A stretch of 64,000 nucleotides of DNA. Origin: Arenibacter nanhaiticus (GTDB taxonomy: Bacteria; Bacteroidota; Bacteroidia; Flavobacteriales; Flavobacteriaceae). How positions within the stretch are numbered: the first letter of the stretch is position 1; each line of letters begins with the position of its first letter. The position numbers and the translations under genes are program-made. A model generated the notes under the pieces. The model did not search any database. It saw only the letters and a program-made list of their open reading frames with translations, and was not told the origin of the DNA. Shown piece by piece: positions 8,184 through 17,541 of this stretch. The stretch spans positions 26,298 to 90,297 of the forward strand of contig NZ_FQYX01000016.1 in NCBI RefSeq assembly GCF_900141935.1. Direction: 5' to 3'.

Positions 8184-9965
8184 TTATCCTAGACTATAAA
8201 TCAGCGATTCCAAAGGAGCTAAGGCTACCCGTGTTTTCCCTATTCCCTGAGTTACACTAAGGGTATTTTGTTTTTCTTTGTACAGTACTTCCCGCAGTGG
8301 CCAATCTCCATCCTGTAAGCCCCATTCCCTTACAATGTTTTCTGGAAGCTTTAAATCGAAGGCAAAACTATCATTGGCATCAAAATTAGCAATAATAATT
8401 AGTTTCTCCTTCGCTGACCATCGAACAAAAGATAACACCCTATGGTTGTAAAATTCGGTATGATCCCTGTTGTAATAATGTATGTCCTGATACGCCCCCA
8501 TTAAGGCGCTGCTGTTCAGGCAAAAGTTAAGAAGATTTTTATAAAATACCCGCAGCTGCTTTTCTTTTTCGGTGAGCTGTCCCCCATCAAATTTTTTATT
8601 GTTTATCCACCTTTGATGGTTCGGCACCCCTATATAATCAAAAATAGAAGTGCGGCTTGGCGAACCGAAACCTGCATGTTCACTGCCAGGCTCTCCTACT
8701 TCCTGGCCAAAATACAGCAAAATGGGCGATGTGCTCATGGTAGCCGAAACGACCATCCCTGGTTTTGCTATGGCCGCATCGCCAAGAAATTCTGGACTTG
8801 CAATACGCTGTTCGTCATGGTTTTCCAGAAAATGAAGCATATGATGTTCAATATCCATTAAATCTCTTTGCACTACCGGCATATGATCTGTCCATCCGTA
8901 GCCTTTCATAATATGTTTAAGGGAATCGTAAAACGTAACTTTATCGTATAAATAATCCATTTTCCCCTTAAAAATAAATTCCCTGTACAAATCCGGATGA
9001 TACACTTCTGCCAATAAAAAAGCATCGGGTTTACGCTCTTTAATGGACGAATTCATAAAGCTCCAAAATTCTACGGGCACCATTTCGGCCATGTCGTAGC
9101 GAAATCCATCCACCCCAAAATCAATCCAATACAAGGCAATATCCCTAAATTTCTTCCATGAATCCGGCTTTTCCTTTTCCTTCCAAAAAGCAAGGTGCCG
9201 GGAACAGTCCTTTTGAGCGTACTCGTCTGGGAGTACCTCAAAATCTTTGGTCCCATCGGGTCTGACCCCGTAATTAATTTTTACCGTTTCGTACCAATCG
9301 TTGAAGTCGGGCTGGGATAATCGGGATCCGTTCCCAGTCCATTTGGCCGGCGTTTCATTAAAATCCCCTTTTAACTGGCCTTCCAAGGCTCCCCCTAAGG
9401 GCAAGTACCCATTGCGCCATTCGGGCAGCGAAAAAGACTCTTGTGGATTGTAGTAAAAGTTATTGTGTTTGCGATACGTAACGGTGGTATCGTCATTAGC
9501 CCCAAAATCGGACACCCCCTTAGGGTTATTGGCCCCCTCATATTTTCGGGCCACATGATTGGGAACTATATCAATAATTACTTTTAGTCCGGCAGCATGG
9601 CTCCGTTTAATTAAAGCTTTAAATTCTGCCAGCCTATTGGCCGGGTCATCGGCCAGATCGGGATTTACGTTGTAGTAATCTTTTACCGCATAGGGCGATC
9701 CTGCCCTTCCTTTTACTACCCCCGGGTGATCGTTAGATATTCCATAAGCCGAATAATCGCCAATTAGGGCATGATGCGGCACCCCGGTATACCAAATATG
9801 GGTAACTCCCAATTCTTTGATTTCTTTTAATGCCTTATCACTAAAGTCGCTAAATTTTCCCACGCCATTTTCTTCCTTGGTCCCCCATGGCTTATTCGTG
9901 GTATTGGTATTGCCAAAGAGTCTGGTAAAGACTTGGTAAACTATTGTTTTTTGGGATTTGTTCAT
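8184..9965 (-). CDS. GH13 alpha-amylase family glycoside hydrolase, cytosolic
   Basis: 593 residues from the ATG at 9965 (MNKSQKTIVYQ). An ATG six codons upstream at 9983 is also open, but relatives start near the chosen site. There is no signal peptide. GH13 landmarks: IIDIVPNHVARK (130-141), nucleophile Asp291 in GVDGFRYDMAE, acid/base Glu320 in FLLAEVYHP, and stabiliser Asp384 in ENHDEQR. The family hydrolyses or transfers alpha-glucosidic bonds. In flavobacteria this cytosolic type sits with a GH65 phosphorylase and works on maltodextrins or short alpha-glucans. It directly follows the GH65 gene, so the two are in one transcript. The exact specificity cannot be read from the sequence. Confidence 0.88.
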   Translation of the reverse strand: MNKSQKTIVYQVFTRLFGNTNTTNKPWGTKEENGVGKFSDFSDKALKEIKELGVTHIWYTGVPHHALIGDYSAYGISNDHPGVVKGRAGSPYAVKDYYNVNPDLADDPANRLAEFKALIKRSHAAGLKVIIDIVPNHVARKYEGANNPKGVSDFGANDDTTVTYRKHNNFYYNPQESFSLPEWRNGYLPLGGALEGQLKGDFNETPAKWTGNGSRLSQPDFNDWYETVKINYGVRPDGTKDFEVLPDEYAQKDCSRHLAFWKEKEKPDSWKKFRDIALYWIDFGVDGFRYDMAEMVPVEFWSFMNSSIKERKPDAFLLAEVYHPDLYREFIFKGKMDYLYDKVTFYDSLKHIMKGYGWTDHMPVVQRDLMDIEHHMLHFLENHDEQRIASPEFLGDAAIAKPGMVVSATMSTSPILLYFGQEVGEPGSEHAGFGSPSRTSIFDYIGVPNHQRWINNKKFDGGQLTEKEKQLRVFYKNLLNFCLNSSALMGAYQDIHYYNRDHTEFYNHRVLSFVRWSAKEKLIIIANFDANDSFAFDLKLPENIVREWGLQDGDWPLREVLYKEKQNTLSVTQGIGKTRVALAPLESLIYSLG

Positions 9966-9985
9966 CAAAATCAGTGTTAGCATTT

Positions 9986-12304
9986 TTAGAAATCCAATAA
10001 AACCTCCACCTTTTGGGAAGCTAGGAGCACTATTCTTTTTCCATTGACCCTAAGGGACATTTCTTCGGAACCTTTCAAGTAAAAACTGACCTTCTCCTTG
10101 GTTACCATAAGCTCAATAATCCTATCTCTAAAGTTAACTTTAAAGGAGTAGGATTGCCATTGCGATGGAATTTTTGGACTGAAGGACAATTTATCGTCCA
10201 AGATACGCATGCCTCCAAACCCTTCTACAATACTCATCCAGGTCCCAGCCATAGAAGTAATGTGTAAGCCTTCCTTTACCTCTTTGTTGTAATCGTCTAA
10301 ATCTAACCTAGACGTCCGCAAATAAAAAGAATACGCTTGTTCCATTCTACCCAATTTAGCAGCTTGTATACTGTGGACACATGGAGAAAGGGATGATTCA
10401 TGAACGGTAAAAGGCTCGTAAAAATCGAAATGTTTTTCCAGTGCTTCCCGGGAAAAATGGTCTTCAAAAAAGTAGAACCCCTGTAAGGTATCGGCTTGTT
10501 TAATATATGGGGATCGCAGAATCCGATCCCAACTCCATTTCTGATTAATCGGCCTATCTTTTTTAGGTAATTTATGAGCAGGAATCAGTTCCTTGTCCAA
10601 GAAGCCGTCTTGCTGCAGGTATACCCCTAAGGCTTCGTCATATGGAAAATACATTTCCTTGGCCACCTTGGACCAAGCGGTTATTTCACGGTCCGTAAGG
10701 GAAGTTTTGCCAATAATACGATGGTAATCCTCTGGATATCCGTCTTTTACCTTGTGCAATTGTTTAATGGTGTACCTAATACACCATTGGGCAATATAAT
10801 TGGTGTACCAATTATTGTTTACATTATTTTCATATTCATTGGGTCCGGTTACCCCCAATATCACGTATTTATTTTTATGGGCAGAAAAAGTAGCTCTTTG
10901 CTGCCAAAACCGCGCTATCCCAATAAGCACTTCCAATCCCATTTCAGGGATATAACTATAATCGCCAGTATATCTGTAATAGTTGAATATAGCAAAGGCA
11001 ATAGCGCCGTTACGATGTATTTCTTCGAAGGTAATTTCCCATTCATTGTGACATTCCTCCCCGTTCATGGTAACCATAGGATATAAGGCGGCTCCGTTAG
11101 AAAACCCTAATTTTCCGGCATTTTCTATAGCCTTTTCCAGGTGGTTGTACCGGTATTTTAAAAGGTTTCTGGCCACTTTGTGGTCTTTTGTAGCCATATA
11201 GAAGGGAATACAGTAGGCTTCGGTATCCCAATAGGTACTCCCGCCGTATTTTTCACCAGTAAAACCCTTAGGTCCTATATTGAGTCGAGAATCTTTGCCC
11301 AAATAGGTTTGGTTTAATTGAAAAATATTGAATCGGATCCCTTGTTGTGCCTTCAGGTCGCCTTGGATAGTAATATCGCTCATGGCCCAAATATTGGCCC
11401 AAGCCTTTTTTTGTCCTTCGAGCAGGGTGTCGAAACCAAGATGGGCAACCTTTTGTAAAACAGTTTTGGCTACCTCCCGCAAATCTGTCTGTTTCTGAGA
11501 GACCCCAACGGTATAGCCTCCAAATTTATGAAGGGAAAAGAGATCGCCTTTCTTTAGTTCTTTCTTATAAGAATGAAGGGCAAGGGTCTCGGACAAAGTC
11601 TCTTTGGGCAAGGTTGTCTGAAGCGTACCATTATAAAAGACCATCGTTTCCATAAAGGTACAGACCTTAAAGTTGGTCTTCATGGTATGGGCTTCTATAA
11701 AAGCTTGTCGACCTTGTGAGGAAACCTGCGTAGTATTCCAAAATTTATCGTCCCAATTAGAATCCTCATTGGTTATACCACTGTCCAAATAGGGAATAAA
11801 TTCAACCCAAGCCGCTGTGTTTTTGGGGCATACCTCGTACTTTATGGCACCTACCTGATCGTGTTCTAAACTTAGGAATCGGACCGATTTTACATGAAGT
11901 TGGACCTTATTGGGCAGGGTAGCAATAAAACTCCTACTGTACCACCCTTCTTTCATATTGAGTTCCCTGCGAAAATCGGATACGGCAAGACAGGTATTAA
12001 GATCTAAAGGCTCTCCATTCACCACCACTTTAATTCCGATCCAATTAGGGGCATTGATTACTTTGGCAAAGTACTCGGGATAACCGTTTTTCCACCAGCC
12101 TACCTTGGTCTTATCGGGATAATATACCCCAGCGATATAACTCCCTTGAAAACTATCTCCGGAATAATCCTCTTCAAAATTAGCACGCTGGCCCATGGCA
12201 CCATTCCCAATACTAAATAAGCTTTCCGACGATTTTACCCTATCCTTTTCAAAGCCTTCTTCTACGATCGACCATTCCTTGGGCTGTATGTAATCCTGAT
12301 TCAT
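9986..12304 (-). CDS. GH65 family disaccharide phosphorylase (maltose phosphorylase-like)
   Basis: 772 residues, full length for GH65. The phosphate/substrate region is YGGSTYWDTEAY (353-364) and the catalytic acid is Glu490 in GVTGPNEYENN. The enzyme splits a disaccharide with inorganic phosphate into glucose and beta-glucose 1-phosphate. Maltose is the most likely substrate given the neighbouring GH13 enzyme, but trehalose, kojibiose and nigerose phosphorylases share the fold. Beta-phosphoglucomutase, which uses the beta-anomer product, is the next gene upstream (55-bp gap). That pairing strongly supports a phosphorolytic pathway. No signal peptide, so it is cytosolic. Confidence 0.92.
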   Translation of the reverse strand: MNQDYIQPKEWSIVEEGFEKDRVKSSESLFSIGNGAMGQRANFEEDYSGDSFQGSYIAGVYYPDKTKVGWWKNGYPEYFAKVINAPNWIGIKVVVNGEPLDLNTCLAVSDFRRELNMKEGWYSRSFIATLPNKVQLHVKSVRFLSLEHDQVGAIKYEVCPKNTAAWVEFIPYLDSGITNEDSNWDDKFWNTTQVSSQGRQAFIEAHTMKTNFKVCTFMETMVFYNGTLQTTLPKETLSETLALHSYKKELKKGDLFSLHKFGGYTVGVSQKQTDLREVAKTVLQKVAHLGFDTLLEGQKKAWANIWAMSDITIQGDLKAQQGIRFNIFQLNQTYLGKDSRLNIGPKGFTGEKYGGSTYWDTEAYCIPFYMATKDHKVARNLLKYRYNHLEKAIENAGKLGFSNGAALYPMVTMNGEECHNEWEITFEEIHRNGAIAFAIFNYYRYTGDYSYIPEMGLEVLIGIARFWQQRATFSAHKNKYVILGVTGPNEYENNVNNNWYTNYIAQWCIRYTIKQLHKVKDGYPEDYHRIIGKTSLTDREITAWSKVAKEMYFPYDEALGVYLQQDGFLDKELIPAHKLPKKDRPINQKWSWDRILRSPYIKQADTLQGFYFFEDHFSREALEKHFDFYEPFTVHESSLSPCVHSIQAAKLGRMEQAYSFYLRTSRLDLDDYNKEVKEGLHITSMAGTWMSIVEGFGGMRILDDKLSFSPKIPSQWQSYSFKVNFRDRIIELMVTKEKVSFYLKGSEEMSLRVNGKRIVLLASQKVEVLLDF

Positions 12305-12359
12305 TGTTATTGTATTGGTTGTTTGGCGGTTCTTGTATCCTTTATTTAAAAATAGTGTT

Positions 12360-13022
12360 TCAGGGGGTTGGTTTCATCAACTGATCCAAGAACTGTAGGG
12401 TTATTTCCGTAAAATCATTAAAAACATAGTGCGCTTCATTCAGCACTTCCTTTTCCCCAATCCCTATACTGACCATTCCCGCAGTATTTGCAGCTTGTAT
12501 TCCGGCGACGGCATCTTCAAAAACCACGCAGTGCTGTGGTGCTAGCCCCAGTTGTTTTGCGGCCTTCAAGAACACCTCCGGATCTGGCTTTGCTTTGGTC
12601 ACTTGGTTGCCATCTATAATAATGTCAAAATATTCCTTTAAATGCACCTTTTCTAAAATTGGGACAGCATTTTTACTTGCCGAGCCCAATGCCAAGGGGA
12701 TGTTCATTTTTTTCAGATACTCTAAAACCTTGGGTACCTCTGGTAAAATCTCTGTGGCATCCATATGGGCTATATACGCTAGGTAATCCGTGTTTTTCTC
12801 TACCATCCAGGTATTAAACTGCTCTTCAGAGGCCGTAATGCCCCCTATCTGCAATAAGATTTCCAAACAGCGTTTACGGCTTACACCCTTAAACATTTCG
12901 TTTTGTTCCTGGGTAAATTCGAATCCTAGTTCGTTGGCCAGCTTTTTCCAAGCTAAATAATGGTACTTTGCGGTGTCGACAATAACTCCGTCCAAATCGA
13001 ATATAAAACCGCATTGTGCCAT
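12360..13022 (-). CDS. pgmB: beta-phosphoglucomutase
   Basis: 220 residues, a HAD-superfamily enzyme with a helical cap. The start motif FIFDLDGVIVDTAKYHYLAW carries nucleophile Asp9 and acid/base Asp11. KAKPDPEVFLKAA and VVFEDAVAGIQAANTAGM supply the remaining HAD motifs. It turns beta-glucose 1-phosphate into glucose 6-phosphate, joining GH65 phosphorolysis to glycolysis. It lies 5 bp after the LacI-type regulator gene and 55 bp before GH65, in one minus-strand operon. Confidence 0.94.
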   Translation of the reverse strand: MAQCGFIFDLDGVIVDTAKYHYLAWKKLANELGFEFTQEQNEMFKGVSRKRCLEILLQIGGITASEEQFNTWMVEKNTDYLAYIAHMDATEILPEVPKVLEYLKKMNIPLALGSASKNAVPILEKVHLKEYFDIIIDGNQVTKAKPDPEVFLKAAKQLGLAPQHCVVFEDAVAGIQAANTAGMVSIGIGEKEVLNEAHYVFNDFTEITLQFLDQLMKPTP

Positions 13023-13027
13023 CCTAG

Positions 13028-14047
13028 TTAATTATTGGTTGATCCTCTAGCCACTATGGTCGTATCTAAAACAGTGGTCGTATACGTTTCTTCCTCTTTT
13101 TCACTCTCTATTTTTTCGATAAGCATTTCGGCCGCTATTGCTCCCATTTTTTCTCCGTGTTGAGAAACAGCGGTTAACCCCGGAGTAGAATATTTAGACA
13201 AAATACCATCGGTAAAACCAATAAACGATATGTCTTTAGGAATACTTAAGCCTTTGCTTTGCACGTGACGCATACTGTGGATGGCATAGATTTCGTTGAC
13301 GCATAATACGGCATCGATCTTTTCCCTATCTAAAAATTCATTGATCGCTAATTCATCGACATCCATAAAGGGTAATTTCAGCACAAGGTTTTCCCTATAG
13401 GGCAGGTTATGGTCTAAAAGAGCTTGCTTATACCCTTTGGCTCTTTCCCTACTGACACTATAATAATCCTCTGTGGTAATCAAGGCAATTTGTTTTCTTC
13501 CATCCTCAATGAACTTGGTCACTGCTTTGTAAGCCCCCTCCATATCATTGATCACTACCTTGTCACATTCAATCTCATCGGTAATCCTGTCAAACAAGAC
13601 CAAGGGAATGCCCTGCTCGGCTACTTCCTTTAAGTGATTGTAATCGTTCTTTATTTGTGTTTCGGCAGACAAGGCCATAATAAACCCATCGATACTGCCA
13701 TTGGCCAACAGTTCCATGTTGATAACCTCCTTATCGAAAGATTCATCAGACATGCATAAAATAACATTATAGCCTTTGGCATTCGCATAATTTTCTATTC
13801 CCCTAAAAACGGTGGTAAAAAAATGATGTACAATATCCGGAATGATGACCCCTATATTCTTGGTGCGTCTGTTCTTTAAACTAATGGCGATATTGTTGGG
13901 CTTATAGTTGTATAATTTTGCAAAGGCCTGAATTTTATCCTTGGTATCCTTACTTATTTCCTCACTATTCTTTAATGCCTTGGAAACAGTAGAGATAGAT
14001 ACACTAAGTTCCCTTGCTATATGCTTAAGAGTTATTTTTTGTTTCAA
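13028..14047 (-). CDS. LacI family transcriptional regulator
   Basis: 339 residues. The N-terminal helix-turn-helix with hinge reads ITLKHIARELSVSISTVSKA (5-24). A periplasmic-binding-protein-like sensor follows, beginning RRTKNIGVIIPDIVHHFF. The frame has no ATG upstream and an in-frame stop precedes it, so the start is a TTG at 14047. As first gene of the operon with pgmB, GH65 and GH13, and divergent from SusC/SusD, it is the likely sugar-responsive controller of both directions. A 14-bp palindrome with a central CG pair at 14318-14331 looks like its operator. Whether it represses or activates cannot be told. Confidence 0.92.
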   Translation of the reverse strand: MKQKITLKHIARELSVSISTVSKALKNSEEISKDTKDKIQAFAKLYNYKPNNIAISLKNRRTKNIGVIIPDIVHHFFTTVFRGIENYANAKGYNVILCMSDESFDKEVINMELLANGSIDGFIMALSAETQIKNDYNHLKEVAEQGIPLVLFDRITDEIECDKVVINDMEGAYKAVTKFIEDGRKQIALITTEDYYSVSRERAKGYKQALLDHNLPYRENLVLKLPFMDVDELAINEFLDREKIDAVLCVNEIYAIHSMRHVQSKGLSIPKDISFIGFTDGILSKYSTPGLTAVSQHGEKMGAIAAEMLIEKIESEKEEETYTTTVLDTTIVARGSTNN

Positions 14048-14317
14048 AGTAGATTTCCCTGTTTAAAATAAATGAATTAAAAATAATGCTAAAAATACGA
14101 AACAAATAACACTCCCTTCGTTTCCTCCAAAAAAAGCACAAAAAATTAAAACAAAACAAAATAGTACAATAGTTCGTCAAAATAATACACAACTTAAAAT
14201 ATCGTATATTTATATTATATTTAATATATTTGACAAATAAACACTAAATTTTATCAATTTTACATGTATAATATACACTTATTAAAATATATGTAATTTT
14301 TATAAAAGTTATTAACA

Positions 14318-14331
14318 CGAAACCGTTTTCG
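14318..14331. promoter_or_regulatory. putative LacI-family operator
   Basis: CGAAACCGTTTTCG is a near-perfect palindrome with a central CG step, the shape bound by LacI/GalR proteins. It lies in the 377-bp gap between the divergent LacI-type regulator and susC. It sits 94 bp before the susC start and about 50 bp before a weak -7-like box (TACTTTTA at 14377-14384). That position upstream of the promoter would suit an activator as well as a repressor. The rest of the gap is AT-rich, with an exact TATATTTG at 14225-14232 but no paired -33 box. Confidence 0.55.
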
Positions 14332-14424
14332 AAGGGTAAAAACCCAAATAAAACGGCTGTCCGGTTTTTTTATCGCTACTTTTAAACATAATTCAACAAA
14401 AACTCAACCTTAAAATAACCATTT

Positions 14425-17400
14425 ATGAAGAACTCAATTCTCAAAAGCTTATGGTTTCTTGGAGCATTTTTATGTTTCAGTGGCGCCTATGCTCAGACGG
14501 TTTCCGGAACGGTAACTGATGCCAGTGGCCCGATACCTGGGGTAAACATCCTGGAAAAAGGAACAACCAACGGGACACAAACAGATTTTGACGGAAACTA
14601 CACCATCAGTAACCTGGCCGATGGTGCTGTTTTGGTTTATAGTTTTATCGGTTATAAAACTCAGGAGGTTAACTATACCGGGCAAGCTACCATCAATGTA
14701 TTTTTTGAAGAAGATGCCCAAGCTTTGGAGGAAGTCGTCATCATAGGGTATGGTACTACCACGGTAAAAGATGCCACGGGGTCGGTAGCCTCCGTAAGTT
14801 CGGAGGATTTCAACTCTGGGGTAATTTCATCGCCCGAACAACTTATACAGGGAAAAACGGCAGGGGTACAAATAGCCCAGGGCAGTGGAGAACCAGGTTC
14901 CGGTGTTGCCATTAGAATTCGAGGTACTTCCTCGGTAAGATCCAACAACAATCCGCTTTTTGTTGTCGACGGGGTTCCGCTTCCCAGTGGGGATTCATCC
15001 TCCGAAGGAACTAACATTGGCGTAGGAACTAGTGCGGCCCGAAACCCACTTAGCTTTTTAAATCCCAATGATATCGAAAGCATGAGTATTTTAAAAGATG
15101 CTTCTGCCACTGCTATTTACGGCTCGAGGGGTGCCAACGGAGTGGTTATAATAACAACTAAAAGCGGTAGAACGGGAGGTCAAAAAGGAATTTGGGAATT
15201 TTCCACGGATGTGAGCTTTTCCAAACCTTCCAATAGTTTCGACCTATTGAATAGAAGTGAGTACCTCAATGCGGTACAGGCTTTTGGAGGTTCTGCGACC
15301 GATTTCGGAAATAATACGGATTGGCAATCCCTAGTGACCCGAAACTCGTCCTCAACAAACAATAACCTGGCCTACTCCCAAAATTACGGCAGTGGAAATG
15401 TAAGGGCCACCTTAAATTATGGCAACCAGTTTGGTATCGTCCCTAAATCTTCCCAAGAACGTATTACAGGACGTATTAATCTCTCGCAACGCGTTTTTGA
15501 TGACAAATTAAAGTTAAATCTACAGAGCACCCTTTCTAGAATTAACGATGAGGCGCCCCCATTAAGTGGAAGTGCAGGGTCTACAGGAGATTTGTTAGGA
15601 GCAGCCTATTCTGCCAATCCTACTTGGCCCGCCAACACTACCTTTAACCCGGGCGATAGGATTAACCCTTTAAACCTATTGGAAAACTGGCAAAGTTTAA
15701 CCCACACTGACCGTTTCTTAGTGAATTTCTCGGCAGATTATGATATCGTTCAAGATTTAAATGCCAAGGTAACCCTAGGATACGACCTTTCGGAATCGAC
15801 CCGTGAAGCATCGCTATCTTCCCAATCCTTTAATGTTGGCCGTGGTGCCGGTGGTAATGGTAGAGGAGCTCTTAACGACCTTACCAATGAGAACCGTTTG
15901 GTAGAATTCACCTTAAACTACAAAAAGGAGTTTAGCAATTCTGTATTAGATGCTCTTGCAGGCTTCTCTTATCAGGATTTTAATACTAGAGGTAGAAACA
16001 TAGAAGGTTGGGGATATAGCACTATTAACCTTAATCACATGTCCAGGGATTTATCGAGCGCCGCCGACATCTTAGAATCGAAGATTATAGGACCATACCA
16101 ACAATACGGTTTTGATACAGGCGAAGATTTATTTGTCAATAGGCTTTTCCCGACCACCACTACCGATTTCCTTGGCAACGCCAATATTCCCGTAAAATCT
16201 GTTTTCGCAGATACTTTTAACAATACGGACGAACTACAATCGTTTTTTACAAGGATAAATTACACCATTGCTAACAAATATTTATTTACGGCCACTGTTA
16301 GAGCCGATGGATCTTCCCGTTTTGGGACCAATAATCAATACGGATATTTTCCTTCGGCGGCTTTTGCCTGGAAAATTAACGAGGAAGATTTTATAGGGGA
16401 TGCGGTTTCTACTTTAAAAGTTCGGTTGAGTTACGGTCTCACCGGAAACCAGGACGGTTTGGGCTATGGGCGTTTTGTACGAAGAGAACGTTATTCTGGC
16501 GGAAGCGTCTCCGACGGGGGGTCTATTAATGTCCCGGGGATTACTACGGTAGAATTTGCCAATCCAGATTTAAAATGGGAAGAAACAACCCAGTATACGG
16601 CAGGGATCGATTTCGGTTTTAGCAACGACCGTTTAAATGGTAGTGTAGATGTGTACCGAAAGGAGACAAGAGATCTTTTACTGAATATAGAAGCAGCACA
16701 GCCTTCTCCCCAACCGACATTTTTTCAAAATCTAGATGCCTTGGTTCTAAACGAAGGAGTAGAATTCGCTCTTAATTATGACATATTACAAGGGGACGAT
16801 TTTGGCTGGAGTGCTGGTTTTAACGTTGCCTATAACAAAAACGAAATTCAGGATTTTGCCGGACAAATTGCCGCAGGAACTATTCGTGGTGCCGGTTTAA
16901 CCAATGCCTTTGCTCAGCGATTGGCCTCTGGCCAGCCCCTATTTTCCTTTTATTTGAGAGAATTTGTAGGCTTTGACGAGAACGGAAACCCGATTCATGA
17001 GGGAGGAAATGACAACCAAAAGTTTGTCGGCAAAAGTGCCCTTCCCGATGTCACCGGAGGATTTTCTACCAGTGCCAATTATAAAAATTGGTCTGCGTCC
17101 CTTTATTTCAACGGTCAATTTGGAAACTATATCTACAATAATACGGCCAACGCTTATTTCACCGCAGGTGCTATTGGAAGTGGCAATAACGTAACCAAGG
17201 ATGTGGTTAGTCTTGCCGGGCAAGAAGGCAGGTTTGCAGAAGCCTCTGTATCGACAAGGTTCCTGGAAAAAGGAGATTTCGTCCGTTTACAAACAGCTTC
17301 TATAGGCTATAACGTCCCTTTATCTGGCGAAGGATTATTTAAAACAATGAGACTAAACCTTACTGGCCAAAATCTTTTTGTGATCACCGACTATAGCGGA

Positions 17401-17529
17401 CTAGATCCGGAGGTTAGTGTTGTCCCTGCAGGTAATGACCTATTAAATGGTTTGCCAATTGCCGGAATAGACTATAGTGCTTTTCCAAGGCCACGAACTT
17501 TTACCTTAGGATTTAACGTAACTTTTTAA
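14425..17529 (+). CDS. SusC/RagA family TonB-linked outer membrane transporter
   Basis: 1034 residues. Signal peptide about 1-23 (cut after AYA). A carboxypeptidase-regulatory-like domain covers roughly 25-100 (VSGTVTDASGPIPGVNI). A TonB-box-like EEVVIIGYG lies near 101, followed by the plug with RIRGTSSVRSNNNPLFVVDG and then a long beta-barrel. The C-terminus FTLGFNVTF ends in the aromatic residue typical of outer membrane barrels. With the SusD partner 12 bp downstream it forms a TonB-driven glycan import pair. Divergence from the LacI/GH65/GH13 operon and the shared upstream palindrome point to maltodextrin or a related alpha-glucan. No SusE/F-like gene follows. Confidence 0.95.
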   Translation: MKNSILKSLWFLGAFLCFSGAYAQTVSGTVTDASGPIPGVNILEKGTTNGTQTDFDGNYTISNLADGAVLVYSFIGYKTQEVNYTGQATINVFFEEDAQALEEVVIIGYGTTTVKDATGSVASVSSEDFNSGVISSPEQLIQGKTAGVQIAQGSGEPGSGVAIRIRGTSSVRSNNNPLFVVDGVPLPSGDSSSEGTNIGVGTSAARNPLSFLNPNDIESMSILKDASATAIYGSRGANGVVIITTKSGRTGGQKGIWEFSTDVSFSKPSNSFDLLNRSEYLNAVQAFGGSATDFGNNTDWQSLVTRNSSSTNNNLAYSQNYGSGNVRATLNYGNQFGIVPKSSQERITGRINLSQRVFDDKLKLNLQSTLSRINDEAPPLSGSAGSTGDLLGAAYSANPTWPANTTFNPGDRINPLNLLENWQSLTHTDRFLVNFSADYDIVQDLNAKVTLGYDLSESTREASLSSQSFNVGRGAGGNGRGALNDLTNENRLVEFTLNYKKEFSNSVLDALAGFSYQDFNTRGRNIEGWGYSTINLNHMSRDLSSAADILESKIIGPYQQYGFDTGEDLFVNRLFPTTTTDFLGNANIPVKSVFADTFNNTDELQSFFTRINYTIANKYLFTATVRADGSSRFGTNNQYGYFPSAAFAWKINEEDFIGDAVSTLKVRLSYGLTGNQDGLGYGRFVRRERYSGGSVSDGGSINVPGITTVEFANPDLKWEETTQYTAGIDFGFSNDRLNGSVDVYRKETRDLLLNIEAAQPSPQPTFFQNLDALVLNEGVEFALNYDILQGDDFGWSAGFNVAYNKNEIQDFAGQIAAGTIRGAGLTNAFAQRLASGQPLFSFYLREFVGFDENGNPIHEGGNDNQKFVGKSALPDVTGGFSTSANYKNWSASLYFNGQFGNYIYNNTANAYFTAGAIGSGNNVTKDVVSLAGQEGRFAEASVSTRFLEKGDFVRLQTASIGYNVPLSGEGLFKTMRLNLTGQNLFVITDYSGLDPEVSVVPAGNDLLNGLPIAGIDYSAFPRPRTFTLGFNVTF

Positions 17530-17541
17530 AAAGCTCTAACT

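Noticed and set aside
14673..15110. 145-codon minus-strand frame inside susC
   Set aside because: Antisense shadow of the strongly supported SusC plug region; no family match.
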